NCBI GenBank assembly: GCA_002394205.1
Contig: DGTC01000024.1
Coordinates: 32,339-96,338, forward strand
Direction of reading: 5' to 3'
Origin: Lachnospira sp. UBA4346
GTDB lineage: Bacteria; Bacillota; Clostridia; Lachnospirales; Lachnospiraceae
Length of the DNA: 64,000 nt
Below the pieces are notes generated by a model. The model was not told where the DNA came from, did not search any database, and saw only the letters and a list, made by a program, of their open reading frames with translations. This document shows, in pieces, positions 9,595 to 18,866 of this stretch. How positions within the stretch are numbered: position 1 is the first letter of the stretch; each line of letters begins with the position of its first letter. A program made the position numbers and the translations under genes.

Positions 9595-11043
9595 TTACTC
9601 TACCTGTCCTTTCTGTGCCTGCTCTAATGCATAACCAGCACGAATTAACTTCTTTTCTTCAAAGCAGTCACCAATCAACTGAACGCCAATTGGAAGTCCT
9701 GCATTGTCTGTGCCAACCGGTACAGATAATCCCGGAAGTCCTGCGAGATTTAATGAAATTGTATAAATATCTGATAAATACATCTTAATTGGATCTGATA
9801 AAGACGCTCCAAGTTTTGGTGCCGTTGTCGGTGCAACCGGTCCTAAAATGATGTCGTATTTTGCAAATGCTTCATCAAACGCCTTCTTAATCAAAGCCTT
9901 TACGCGAAGTGCCTTTAAGTAATATGCATCATAATAACCTGAACTTAATACGAAAGAACCAAGCATAATTCTTCTCTTCACTTCCGGACCAAAACCTTCC
10001 GAACGCGTCTTCTTATACATATCATGCAATCCTTCAAATTCCTTTGCACGATAGCCATATTTTACACCATCAAAACGCTCTAAATTCGAGCTGGCTTCTG
10101 CTGCTGCAATTGTATAATATGTTGGAATCGCATATTCTACAAGGCTCAAATCGAATTCCTCAACGATAGCACCCTTTGCTTCTAACTGCTTCGCTGCATT
10201 TAAGACTGCTTCCTTAACTTCCGGTTCAAGACCTTCTCTGAAATAATCTCTTGGAATACCAATCTTTAAGCCCTTCACATCATCTACCAATGCGGATGTA
10301 AAATCTGTATCTTTCCGTTCAATTGATGTAGAATCCTTCTTATCATAAGAAGAAATAATCTCCATAATTGTTGCACAGTCTGTAACATCCTTACATAATG
10401 GTCCAATCTGATCTAGGGAAGAACCATAAGCAATCAAACCATATCTTGATACCGTTCCGTAAGTTGGCTTCATACCAACAACGCCGCAATAAGATGCCGG
10501 CTGTCTAATCGAACCACCTGTATCAGAACCTAATGCAAAGAAACATTCATTGGCTGCAACGGCTGCTGCAGAGCCACCTGATGAACCACCCGGTACATGT
10601 TCCGGATTACGAGGATTCTTTGTCACGCCATATGCTGATGTCTCTGTTGTAGAACCCATTGCAAATTCATCCATATTTGTCTTACCAATCATCACTGCTC
10701 CAGCCTTCTCTAACTGAACGACTGCTTCTGATGAGTATGTTGGAATGAAATTCTCTAAAATCTTAGAAGAACAAGTTGTCAGTGTTCCCTTGGTACAGAG
10801 ATTATCCTTAATTGCAACCGGAACACCGGCAAGTGGGCCGGTAAGTGTTCCTGCTGCAATGGCTTCATCTGCTGCTTTTGCACGTGCTAAGGCAGCTTCT
10901 GCATCGATGGTTACATAACAATGATATTCCTGTTCTGTCTTTTCAATCTGGGCAAGCACTGCCTGCATTGCCTCAACTGCTGTTGTTTCGCCTTTGGCAA
11001 TTGCCTTACCAAGCCCAACAGCTGTATAATCTAACACATTCAT
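9595..11043 (-). CDS. gatA: Asp-tRNA(Asn)/Glu-tRNA(Gln) amidotransferase subunit A
   Basis: GatA is the amidase that releases ammonia from glutamine and channels it to GatB. The amidase signature is clear: the catalytic Lys in VAIKDNLC, the glycine-serine-rich loop VPGGSSGGSAAAVAA, and GSDTGGSIRQPAS with the nucleophilic Ser. The protein has 482 residues, starts with an AAAGGA ribosome site, and sits between gatC and gatB. Confidence 0.96.
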   Translation of the reverse strand: MNVLDYTAVGLGKAIAKGETTAVEAMQAVLAQIEKTEQEYHCYVTIDAEAALARAKAADEAIAAGTLTGPLAGVPVAIKDNLCTKGTLTTCSSKILENFIPTYSSEAVVQLEKAGAVMIGKTNMDEFAMGSTTETSAYGVTKNPRNPEHVPGGSSGGSAAAVAANECFFALGSDTGGSIRQPASYCGVVGMKPTYGTVSRYGLIAYGSSLDQIGPLCKDVTDCATIMEIISSYDKKDSTSIERKDTDFTSALVDDVKGLKIGIPRDYFREGLEPEVKEAVLNAAKQLEAKGAIVEEFDLSLVEYAIPTYYTIAAAEASSNLERFDGVKYGYRAKEFEGLHDMYKKTRSEGFGPEVKRRIMLGSFVLSSGYYDAYYLKALRVKALIKKAFDEAFAKYDIILGPVAPTTAPKLGASLSDPIKMYLSDIYTISLNLAGLPGLSVPVGTDNAGLPIGVQLIGDCFEEKKLIRAGYALEQAQKGQVE

Positions 11044-11061
11044 TGTATACGTCCTTTCTAT

Positions 11062-11355
11062 TTAATCCACTGTCTTTGGTACAACAAATGCTGAATCCTT
11101 TTCTTCCGGAGCATTCTTTAAAATGTTCTCGCTGTCATCACCATTTGTTACGACATCTTCTCTCATTACATTTGACACTGGAAATACGTGTGACATTGGC
11201 TCAATCCCTGTTGTATCTAATTCACTGAGCTTATCAATATGATCTAACATACGTGCCATATCATTTTGGGCAGCTTCTTTTTCTTCCTCAGATAACTCTA
11301 ACTTTGCCAAAATGCCAACGTATTCGATTGTTTCATCACTAATTACATTTGCCAT
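11062..11355 (-). CDS. gatC: Asp-tRNA(Asn)/Glu-tRNA(Gln) amidotransferase subunit C
   Basis: GatC is the small scaffold that wraps around GatA and GatB. It has the family pattern VEYVGILAKLELSEEE-type N-terminus, then MLDHIDKLSELDTTGIEPMSHV and MREDVV. The ATG at 11355 (97 residues) is preferred over the GTG three codons upstream because the usable ribosome site fits it better. The gene begins 14 bases after the aspS stop. Confidence 0.93.
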   Translation of the reverse strand: MANVISDETIEYVGILAKLELSEEEKEAAQNDMARMLDHIDKLSELDTTGIEPMSHVFPVSNVMREDVVTNGDDSENILKNAPEEKDSAFVVPKTVD

Positions 11356-11368
11356 AGAGGTCACCGCC

Positions 11369-13123
11369 TTAATCTCTTACTTTGATATGAACTTCACGAA
11401 GCTGCTGCTCTGTAACTTCGTTTGGTGCGCCACACATCAAATCCTGTGCAGTACCGCTCATTGGGAATGCGATTACTTCACGGATATTTTCTTCGTTGCG
11501 CAATAACATAATCATACGGTCAACACCAGGAGCCATACCTGCATGTGGTGGAGCACCGAACTGGAATGCATTGTATAATGCGCCAAACTTCTCTTTTAAT
11601 ACTTCTTCATCATATCCTGCAATCTCAAATGCCTTTACCATAACCTTCATATCATGATTACGAACAGCACCTGATGATAATTCAATACCATTACATACAA
11701 TATCATACTGGTAAGCAAGAATATCCAATGGGTCCTTTGTATTTAATGCTTCTAAACCGCCCTGTGGCATAGAGAATGGGTTGTGTGTGAAACCAACCTG
11801 CTTTGTTTCCGGATCCTTTTCAAACATTGGGAAGTCATTGACATAACAGAAACGATATGCGTTCTTTTCTAATAAATCTAACTTCTCACCAAGTTCGTTA
11901 CGAATCATACCTGCATAGTATGCTGCACGGTCTTCTCTATCAGCCATAAAGAAAATGGTATCGCCTGCTTCTAACTTTGCAAGTTCTAAGAATTCCTTCT
12001 TCATTTCTTCCGGAATAAACTTATCGATTGGTCCCTTGTATGATAAATCTTCTAATACTTCAAGATAACCAAGTCCACCCATACCGATTCCTGTTGCGAA
12101 CTTTAATAACTTCTCATGGAAGCCCTTAGACATCTTATTGTGTACTTTGATTGCTCGAATTGTCTTACCGATGAATGGCTTAAATGTACATCTCTGGAAG
12201 AATTCTGTTACATCAATGATACGAAGTGGGTTACGAAGGTCTGGCTTATCTGAACCAAACTCTAACATTGCCTGCTTGTAGCTGATGATTGGATATGGAG
12301 CTTTTGTTACTTCAAAGCCTTCTGGTGCAAACTTCTCAAATGTTGCTGTCAATACTTCTTCACCTACACGGAATACGTCTTCCTGTGTTGCGAAGCTCAT
12401 TTCAAAGTCTAACTGATAAAATTCTCCTGGTGAACGGTCAGCTCTTGCATCTTCATCTCTAAAACATGGTGCAATCTGGAAATACTTATCAATTCCAGAT
12501 ACCATAAGAAGCTGCTTATACTGCTGTGGAGCCTGTGGAAGTGCGTAGAACTTACCCTTATATTTTCTTGATGGTACAATATAATCTCTTGCGCCTTCTG
12601 GTGATGAAGCACAAAGAATTGGTGTCTGAATTTCTGTGAATCCCATCTCTGACATCTTCTGACGTAAGAATGTGATAACCTGTGAACGGAATAAAATGTT
12701 ATCCTTCACCTTTTCGTTACGAAGGTCTAAGTAACGATACTTCAAACGTACATCTTCACGTACTTCCTTAGATGTCATTACTTCAAATGGAAGCTGCTGA
12801 TATACTTCACCCAATACCTGAATTGTCTTTGCTTCTAATTCGATTGTTCCTGATGGAATCTTAGGATTGTATGTCTCTTCATCTCTCTTTTCTACAAGAC
12901 CTTCGATTGCAATACATTCTTCCTTCTTGATTCCTTCTAATAATTCCGGTGTACGGATTACAATCTGTAATACACCATACATATCTCTTAAATCGATGAA
13001 TGAAACACCACCATGATCACGGATATTTTCAACCCATCCTGCTACTTTTAATTCTTTGCCGATGTCATTTTCACTAACCTGATTCAATGTGACATCTCTG
13101 TACATATTTCCAACGTTTGTCAT
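11369..13123 (-). CDS. aspS: Aspartyl-tRNA synthetase
   Basis: A class II synthetase that charges tRNA(Asp). Because it leads the gatCAB operon it is probably non-discriminating and also charges tRNA(Asn). It has an N-terminal OB fold (VAGWVENIRDHGGVSFIDLRD), motif 2 region CFRDEDARADRSPGEFYQLDFEMSF, a bacterial GAD insertion domain, and the motif 3 end APGVDRMIMLL. The ATG at 13123 has AAAGGAG upstream; an ORF extension to 13162 reads back into the leader. Expression is expected to respond to uncharged tRNA through the T-box just upstream. Confidence 0.95.
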   Translation of the reverse strand: MTNVGNMYRDVTLNQVSENDIGKELKVAGWVENIRDHGGVSFIDLRDMYGVLQIVIRTPELLEGIKKEECIAIEGLVEKRDEETYNPKIPSGTIELEAKTIQVLGEVYQQLPFEVMTSKEVREDVRLKYRYLDLRNEKVKDNILFRSQVITFLRQKMSEMGFTEIQTPILCASSPEGARDYIVPSRKYKGKFYALPQAPQQYKQLLMVSGIDKYFQIAPCFRDEDARADRSPGEFYQLDFEMSFATQEDVFRVGEEVLTATFEKFAPEGFEVTKAPYPIISYKQAMLEFGSDKPDLRNPLRIIDVTEFFQRCTFKPFIGKTIRAIKVHNKMSKGFHEKLLKFATGIGMGGLGYLEVLEDLSYKGPIDKFIPEEMKKEFLELAKLEAGDTIFFMADREDRAAYYAGMIRNELGEKLDLLEKNAYRFCYVNDFPMFEKDPETKQVGFTHNPFSMPQGGLEALNTKDPLDILAYQYDIVCNGIELSSGAVRNHDMKVMVKAFEIAGYDEEVLKEKFGALYNAFQFGAPPHAGMAPGVDRMIMLLRNEENIREVIAFPMSGTAQDLMCGAPNEVTEQQLREVHIKVRD

Positions 13124-13230
13124 GGAAAATCTCCTTTCAATTGTTCTCATACCATAAAGCAAGAATGAATGTGCCTTAGCGCATCCTGCGGAGCATTTTT
13201 ATATGATACGAACGAAACTTTCTATCATAT

Positions 13231-13529
13231 AAAAAACCCCGGAACGAAAAACGTTCCGGGGCGAATAATCTATTATCCGCGGTACCACCCGCATTTTAGG
13301 AATCTACTCCTATCAAATGGTATATTCTGCCACTCAATACCTGATGTATCTTTCCTACTCTTTCACTTAACGCGTGTCACGAAACTGCCTACTACGATTT
13401 CAACAGTTCAGCTCTGGAGTGTTCCGCTCACCAATTCCCTGTATGTGCTCTCAGTCGCTGGCTACATCTTCCTGTCAGGTTCCATGATAAGAAGTCTCCT
13501 TCTCTGCCTTTGTATGATTTACCTAGTTA
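13231..13529 (-). promoter_or_regulatory. T-box riboswitch leader of aspS-gatCAB
   Basis: The minus strand carries the conserved T-box GGGTGGTACCGCGG (13290-13277), which pairs with the acceptor end of uncharged tRNA and forms the antiterminator. It is followed by a strong terminator hairpin, CCCCGGAACGT against ACGTTCCGGGG with an oligo-T tail (13261-13231). The stem I region is at about 13500-13380. The specifier codon could not be assigned with confidence; GAC (Asp) or AAC (Asn) is expected from the operon content. Confidence 0.92.
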
Positions 13530-13534
13530 TCTGT

Positions 13535-13563
13535 ATCTTATCATAGGATTCTGCAAAACTCAA
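13535..13563 (-). promoter_or_regulatory. Probable sigma-A promoter of the aspS operon
   Basis: On the minus strand TTGAGT (13563-13558), a 17-bp spacer and TAAGAT (13540-13535) place transcription start just before the T-box stem I. Confidence 0.6.
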
Positions 13564-13639
13564 GTCTTTTATTCTATAAAAATATCTAATTTTTATGTAC
13601 TTTTTTGTTACCACTCTATAACGAAGGCGTAACAATCAC

Positions 13640-15325
13640 TTACGCTTCTTGCTTTTGCTTTGCCGGTGGCATCGTCTGTTCTTCATAGAGCATCTTGCCA
13701 TCAATGAGTGCCTTAAACATGCACAATACCATAACTGGCATATATGCAACAAACTGAATCGCCTGTCCCTGTGTTAAGCCTTTCTCAATATACTGATAAA
13801 TGATGTAGCAATAGCTGTCAGCAAATCTGGACGTTCCAAATAACAACAGTGCAATAACCAGACAAATATTCATAATAATTCCAGCCTTGCCAAGAATGGA
13901 TGCTTCCACAAATGCAACTCCAATTGCAGGTAATGTCGTAATCTGTGCCTGCGGAACAAGCAATGCAATATTGCAGTAAATAAATACAGGCAATACATAT
14001 AAAATAAATGAATATAACACTGCTCTGCGATTCGCATGCATATACTTAATCTTCTTCATAATACCAAGGACGGACAAGATAAGTCCCACCGGAAATACAA
14101 CAATACACAACAGCGATTTTACAATATCCACAAACTTCATATGATTGTTAATGTAACTGCCCCAAATTTTGATAAATGCAACTGCTGCTAACAAGCCTAA
14201 CAGAATTAAGCCTGCCATTGGAAAACTGAGCAAAATAAATGGATAAATCATTAACAATCTACGAATCAGCTTCATATAAGGGAATGGATTTTTGCGCTTT
14301 CTGCGTACCGTTGCCTTAAACTTCTTCACTTCTTCTTTCTGCTCTGTGAAAAATGTCGTGTGATTAATCACCAATGGAGGGATTTCTTCCTCTGGCTCTT
14401 GTGCCGCTTCTTCCTTTTCTTCACTCACAGATGCAGATTGTTCCTGTGCATCATTTTTTTCAAATGCTTGTGTCTGTATATCTTGCGAATTCTCTGCGAA
14501 ATCTGTATCAACGGACTGTTCTTGTGCTTCCTGCGATGTATATTCTGTTGTATTTTCTGATACAGAATCCTGCTGTGATGCAGCTACCAACGAATCCACG
14601 TCTGTCATAGCTACATCTGGCTGTGTATTATTATTCTCTGCAAAAACACTCTCAGCGATTGACGCTTCTCGCTGCGCATCTTCTAAAACTTCCTGTGGAA
14701 TGTTCCCTTCTACTCCCTGCGCTGCTTCAGATTCCGTATCGAACTGATTCTCATCTTCTTCAAATTCATTTTCTAATTCCGATGTCTGATTCTGGCTTTC
14801 TAACAGTTCTCCAAGCTGCTGCATCTGTTCTGCCGCAAGCTGTGGTGTCAACGTATCTACCTCATAATCATCATCCTCTGATAATTCTTGTGCGGCTTCC
14901 TCTGCAAACATTGCTGCCATTTCATTGCCATCTGCAAATTCTGCTGCATGTTCATCCTCTATTGGCTGCTGCAACGATTCTTGTATCCTGTCTTGTTCCT
15001 GCACAGAATCTTCTGCATCATCCTGTGATTCAGCTGCTTCTGCTACAGCATTGTCCTGCGTATTGTATACAAACGCTTCTACCGGTCGGTCATTGTCCTT
15101 GCTATTTTCCGCTAAGACTTCCATAAACTCCGTTCCAACAATCGAGCGGAACATTTCCGGATGCTGTGCAAAGCCTTCATATAACTGCATTGCAACATGC
15201 GGATCCGTAATATCCACATTACTAAGAATCTTTTCAATTCGTTCCTGTTCAATCAGTGCACGCTCATATTCTTCGCTGGATGAAAAATCCTCAATATTAA
15301 GCGGTACATTTCTAAAATATGCCAT
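13640..15325 (-). CDS. Acidic, Gln-rich cytoplasmic region fused to a multi-pass membrane domain
   Basis: The family is not recognised. Residues 1-90 look folded (NIEDFSSSEEYERALIEQERIEKIL). Residues of about 90-320 are low-complexity and very acidic, rich in Glu, Gln, Ser and Ala. A basic hinge KATVRRKRKNPFPYMK leads to six or so hydrophobic helices from about 360 to 545. No catalytic motif is visible. It starts 30 bp after the luxS stop on the same strand, so co-transcription is likely. A scaffold or membrane-remodelling role is conceivable but unproven. Confidence 0.8.
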   Translation of the reverse strand: MAYFRNVPLNIEDFSSSEEYERALIEQERIEKILSNVDITDPHVAMQLYEGFAQHPEMFRSIVGTEFMEVLAENSKDNDRPVEAFVYNTQDNAVAEAAESQDDAEDSVQEQDRIQESLQQPIEDEHAAEFADGNEMAAMFAEEAAQELSEDDDYEVDTLTPQLAAEQMQQLGELLESQNQTSELENEFEEDENQFDTESEAAQGVEGNIPQEVLEDAQREASIAESVFAENNNTQPDVAMTDVDSLVAASQQDSVSENTTEYTSQEAQEQSVDTDFAENSQDIQTQAFEKNDAQEQSASVSEEKEEAAQEPEEEIPPLVINHTTFFTEQKEEVKKFKATVRRKRKNPFPYMKLIRRLLMIYPFILLSFPMAGLILLGLLAAVAFIKIWGSYINNHMKFVDIVKSLLCIVVFPVGLILSVLGIMKKIKYMHANRRAVLYSFILYVLPVFIYCNIALLVPQAQITTLPAIGVAFVEASILGKAGIIMNICLVIALLLFGTSRFADSYCYIIYQYIEKGLTQGQAIQFVAYMPVMVLCMFKALIDGKMLYEEQTMPPAKQKQEA

Positions 15326-15355
15326 ATTTCCCTCTATCCTTTGTGGTGGTGTGCT

Positions 15356-15835
15356 TTACGCAGGGTAAACGAGACGCTCTTTTACCGGATTGTCTAACAC
15401 TTCCTCTTTGTACTTTTTCATATAAATCTTCGCGAGCTTCAAATTATTATCAAGATAATTGCCGCAATCACGCGGTGAATATCCCGGAATCTCTCCCTCA
15501 TAATTCAATACATAATCTGCTGCTTCCCGCAAAACATCAATAATATCTTCTGACTGTAAATCCCCTGCAAAGATTACATAAAATCCTGTACGACATCCCA
15601 TTGGTCCAAAATAAATTGTCTTATCTGCCCATGTCGCATGATTTCTTAAAAATGTAGCCACAAGATGTTCAATCGTATGAATTCCCGGATTGTCCATCGG
15701 CGGCTCTTCATTCGGTCTTGTGAACCGTAAGTCAAATGTCGTAAGTACCTGATCGCCCAAATAATCCTTACGTGATACATAAATACCTGTCAGCAAATCC
15801 AAATGATTCACTGTAAAACTTGCAATTTTATTCAT
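15356..15835 (-). CDS. luxS: S-ribosylhomocysteine lyase
   Basis: LuxS cleaves S-ribosylhomocysteine to homocysteine and the autoinducer-2 precursor DPD. The metal-binding HTIEH motif is present, together with FGPMGCRTGFY containing the catalytic Cys, and a second metal-site Cys in SPRDCGNYLDNN. The length (159 residues) is normal. Of two adjacent ATGs the second, at 15835, is better spaced from GGAG. It is the first gene of a likely two-gene unit with the acidic membrane protein. Confidence 0.96.
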   Translation of the reverse strand: MNKIASFTVNHLDLLTGIYVSRKDYLGDQVLTTFDLRFTRPNEEPPMDNPGIHTIEHLVATFLRNHATWADKTIYFGPMGCRTGFYVIFAGDLQSEDIIDVLREAADYVLNYEGEIPGYSPRDCGNYLDNNLKLAKIYMKKYKEEVLDNPVKERLVYPA

Positions 15836-16011
15836 CATTAATCTCCATTCTGAAATATTCCATCTAGCACCGCTGCATCCAAATGTTTATCATCTGCATT
15901 TGGCAACGAAATCCGTGGATAATACTTCTTCTAACTTATTATTCTATATCAGTTACGCTATTCTTGCTGCTTATTTTTATTACATTCCTGTAATCGTTAA
16001 ATGCATATACA

Positions 16012-16566
16012 CTATGGACGCAATGCCGCTTCTAACATCTTAAATTCATCTGCAAATATGCAGTTGCGAATGGTTCCATTCCACACCTGCCCCCTACATT
16101 CATCAAAATCCATCCACTTAACAGATTCGACTTCTTCTTCCTGCAAATGAAATGCTTCTTCCGGCAAATCTGTTTCATAGATATAAACTGCACTTATTTC
16201 ATGGTTAATAAATGGCTGACCATAAAACTCTGCCTCCATCTTTCCATCATGAAACCCAATAAACCGTAACTGCTCCGGCTCTGCCACAACACCTAATTCT
16301 TCCTGTAATTCCCGCAATGCAGCTTCTAAATAGTCTTCTCCTGCCGGAATATGCCCTGCTGCTGAAATATCATAACATCCGGCATAGGCATCTTTGCCTG
16401 CCGCACGCTTCTGTAACAAAATATCAAATGTCTTTTCGCCCGTTCTTCGCACCAGCCATACATGGGAAGTTCCATGAATATCCCCATCACGGTGCACCTG
16501 TGTTCTGTCCTTTACTTCTCCTGTAATCGCACCATCTTTGGTTCGGATATCTAACTGTTCCATCAT
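16012..16566 (-). CDS. NUDIX hydrolase
   Basis: A pyrophosphohydrolase for an unknown nucleoside-diphosphate-linked substrate. The Nudix box is complete at about residues 74-96: G-x5-E-x7-REL-x-EELG (GHIPAGEDYLEAALRELQEE). The N-terminal HGTSHVWLVRR and LLQKRA resemble the family that includes isopentenyl-diphosphate isomerase-like NUDIX enzymes of Firmicutes. It has 184 residues and no obvious operon partner. Confidence 0.88.
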   Translation of the reverse strand: MMEQLDIRTKDGAITGEVKDRTQVHRDGDIHGTSHVWLVRRTGEKTFDILLQKRAAGKDAYAGCYDISAAGHIPAGEDYLEAALRELQEELGVVAEPEQLRFIGFHDGKMEAEFYGQPFINHEISAVYIYETDLPEEAFHLQEEEVESVKWMDFDECRGQVWNGTIRNCIFADEFKMLEAALRP

Positions 16567-16742
16567 TTCACCACCTTTATTACTACTTGTGCATAAGCGG
16601 ACACATTTACCATTCTACACCTTTTTCTACAAAAACGAAACCTTTCTGACAAAATTCGTTTTATAATTTATATAAAATCATTGTGTTATTGCCTGCATCA
16701 AAGATAAATAACATTTTCAAAATAGGTTCTAAATCGTTATAT

Positions 16743-17681
16743 TTATTTTAAAAATACGAGCATGCGGTTCTCATCTAATGGTGTAATTTTTAACGGCTTA
16801 ATTCCATAGATAAACTTTGACAGCGTAGAATATCCATATTCTTTTACCTTAAAATTCGGATATCTTGAGTGAATCTTCTGTCCTAACGCTCCCAACTCCA
16901 GACCATTTTTGCCTGCCTGTGTGACACATTCGATTGCAAATGTAACCACCTGCTTCTTAATACTGTTATCTTCCCGTACTCCTACAATAACAGTATTATT
17001 GACTTTTCGCAAATCAAAACTTTCTATCTCCTCTAAAAATGTAGACAAAGAACTATATCCATAATTACGCACATCAAAGTCTGAATACTTCTTTTGCAGG
17101 CGACTTCCAATCTCACCTAATCCTGTCTGACGGCCCTTATTTTCATTTTCCATAATAATCTCAATAATCGCATTCTCAACAGTTGTCTGATTTAGGACAT
17201 TTTTTACTTTGGCTTTCTTTGGCTTTACATCTTCAACTTCCTGTGTCTGCTCTAAGAGAAGTTCTAAATCTGTAAATACACTGCAGGCTGCACGGAACGA
17301 ACGTGGTGTCTTATTTTCTCCCATTCCGATAACTTCCATTCCCGATTCCTTCAAACGGCTGACAAGACGCGTAAAATCGCCATCACTTGACACGATACAG
17401 AATCCATCTACATTATTTGTATATAAAATATCCATCGCATCAATAATCAATGTGGAATCGGTTGCATTCTTTCCAACGGTGTTACGGAACTGCTGAATCG
17501 GTGTAATGGAATTTTCCATCAATTCTTTCTTCCATTTGCCAGCTTGTGGTGCTGTCCAATCTCCGTAAATTCTTTTATAAGTCACAACTCCATATTTTGT
17601 CATTTCATCTAAAATACTGCCGATATATTTCGATGATATATTATCCGCATCAATTAATACGGCATATCGTTTATCTTCCAT
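16743..17681 (-). CDS. NYN-domain nuclease-like protein with two OST-HTH (LOTUS) domains
   Basis: The N-terminal 140 residues form a LabA/DUF88-type NYN (PIN-like) domain. Acidic residues lie in VLIDADNIS, in NATDSTLIIDAMD and in FCIVSSDGDFTRL, as expected for a metal-dependent RNase. Two tandem winged-helix OST-HTH modules follow, at about 165-235 and 245-312, each ending with the same pattern (DVRNYGYSSLSTFLEEI and KVKEYGYSTLSKFIYGI). This architecture matches bacterial relatives of MARF1 and limkain, and suggests RNA recognition coupled to cleavage. It has its own AAAGGA ribosome site. Confidence 0.9.
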   Translation of the reverse strand: MEDKRYAVLIDADNISSKYIGSILDEMTKYGVVTYKRIYGDWTAPQAGKWKKELMENSITPIQQFRNTVGKNATDSTLIIDAMDILYTNNVDGFCIVSSDGDFTRLVSRLKESGMEVIGMGENKTPRSFRAACSVFTDLELLLEQTQEVEDVKPKKAKVKNVLNQTTVENAIIEIIMENENKGRQTGLGEIGSRLQKKYSDFDVRNYGYSSLSTFLEEIESFDLRKVNNTVIVGVREDNSIKKQVVTFAIECVTQAGKNGLELGALGQKIHSRYPNFKVKEYGYSTLSKFIYGIKPLKITPLDENRMLVFLK

Positions 17682-17699
17682 AATTATTGTTTTCCTTTC

Positions 17700-17882
17700 C
17701 TACATCTGATGACGCACAATCTTGTATTCGTTGTCGTATACAAAATACGGACATTCTCTCCTGCCGCTTGTGATAAAGCGACCATAATCATCTTCGTCCA
17801 TCTCTACATCGCAGACATAACCTTCACAATCTTCATCGTATATGTAATTACTGCAATATTCACAACTTGTCTGGTCTGACAT
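17700..17882 (-). CDS. Small acidic Cys-containing protein (DUF6472-like)
   Basis: A 60-residue protein with CEYCSNYIYDED, CEGYVCDVEMDEDD and a later single Cys in RRECPYF, a likely small metal-binding fold common in Lachnospiraceae. The ATG at 17882 has AGGAACGAGG upstream and is preferred over the longer ORF. It lies directly upstream of the NYN gene (18 bp gap), so the two are probably co-transcribed. Confidence 0.75.
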   Translation of the reverse strand: MSDQTSCEYCSNYIYDEDCEGYVCDVEMDEDDYGRFITSGRRECPYFVYDNEYKIVRHQM

Positions 17883-18062
17883 ACCTCGTTCCTTTCTTCG
17901 TATTTGTTCATGAAAGTATATCATATATTTCTTTCTGGATTTTCAATACGATTATTTTATTCTTCTCTTTGTTTCATCTGTTCAATGATAAATCGTTACG
18001 GTGCTTCGTTTCTGATATGCATTATTGCATTTATTATTTCTTTTATCTATCATTACTTTGTA

Positions 18063-18824
18063 TTATTTCTTTAATTTCTTTCGGTAATCAGAAATATTCA
18101 TATTCTGCAGCTGTTCTAATTTATCTTTATAAGACTTGAGTGCTTCTGTCAATGGCTGCACCGTACCAAATATAAAGATAAATTTGCTCTTTTGCGTCTC
18201 CAGCTTAATATTCTGTGCAAGTTCGGATTTGAATTCGTCGTAACGAACGACAATATCGTTCTCTTTGGCATATTTCTTGACCTTATCAACCACATTAAAT
18301 GAATAACATACATCAATCACAAACACACCGTAAAAGAAGCCGATAACAAATGAGAACGCTAAATTATCAGACAACCATGACAATGCTTCTAATATATATG
18401 GATGCACCAGAAAATAATATGCACCGCCTAACAATGCCCATGCAAGCGAAAACTTTGGACAAATAATTCCTTTAATATTGCCCCATTCCTCTGAATAATC
18501 CCATAATTTCACCTTTAAATGACGAATAAAAATCTCACCTGTAATATACTCAATCAGCGTCATCGCAACTGCCATTCCTACAAAAACTACTATCTTTTGT
18601 GCAATTCCATGAATGGGAAGCGTATCTTCTAAACTTGCCATAATATACAATGCCGCAAGACCTGTTCCATATAACGGTAAATATGGTCCGATTAAAAATC
18701 CCGGATTAATCCATCTTCTCTCCGGATTGTTCTTTGAAATAAACCGGCGGAAAAATAATTCCAGACACCAGCCTAAAATACAGCCTATAAAAAATAAAAA
18801 TGCTAATTTTAATATTATCCCCAT
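18063..18824 (-). CDS. Putative membrane protein of the CmpB type (ABC_trans_CmpB)
   Basis: Multiple hydrophobic helices carry the family motifs GCILGWCLELFFR, NPGFLIGPYLPLYGTG, EYITGEIFI and LWDYSEEWGNIKGIICPKFSLAWALLG. The C-terminal 60 residues are a charged cytoplasmic tail. The family is annotated as putative ABC transporter permease, but no ATPase is nearby and its real function is unknown. GAAAGGAA precedes the start. It is downstream of recQ on the same strand. Confidence 0.85.
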   Translation of the reverse strand: MGIILKLAFLFFIGCILGWCLELFFRRFISKNNPERRWINPGFLIGPYLPLYGTGLAALYIMASLEDTLPIHGIAQKIVVFVGMAVAMTLIEYITGEIFIRHLKVKLWDYSEEWGNIKGIICPKFSLAWALLGGAYYFLVHPYILEALSWLSDNLAFSFVIGFFYGVFVIDVCYSFNVVDKVKKYAKENDIVVRYDEFKSELAQNIKLETQKSKFIFIFGTVQPLTEALKSYKDKLEQLQNMNISDYRKKLKK

Positions 18825-18866
18825 GATACTTCCTTTCTTTCTGTCACTTCATTCTTGCCCTATAAT

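Noticed and set aside
13169..13546. Plus-strand frame over the T-box
   Set aside because: It is antisense to a clear T-box leader.
14623..15368. Plus-strand frames opposite the acidic membrane protein
   Set aside because: Ser/Cys/Leu-rich antisense of an acidic low-complexity region.
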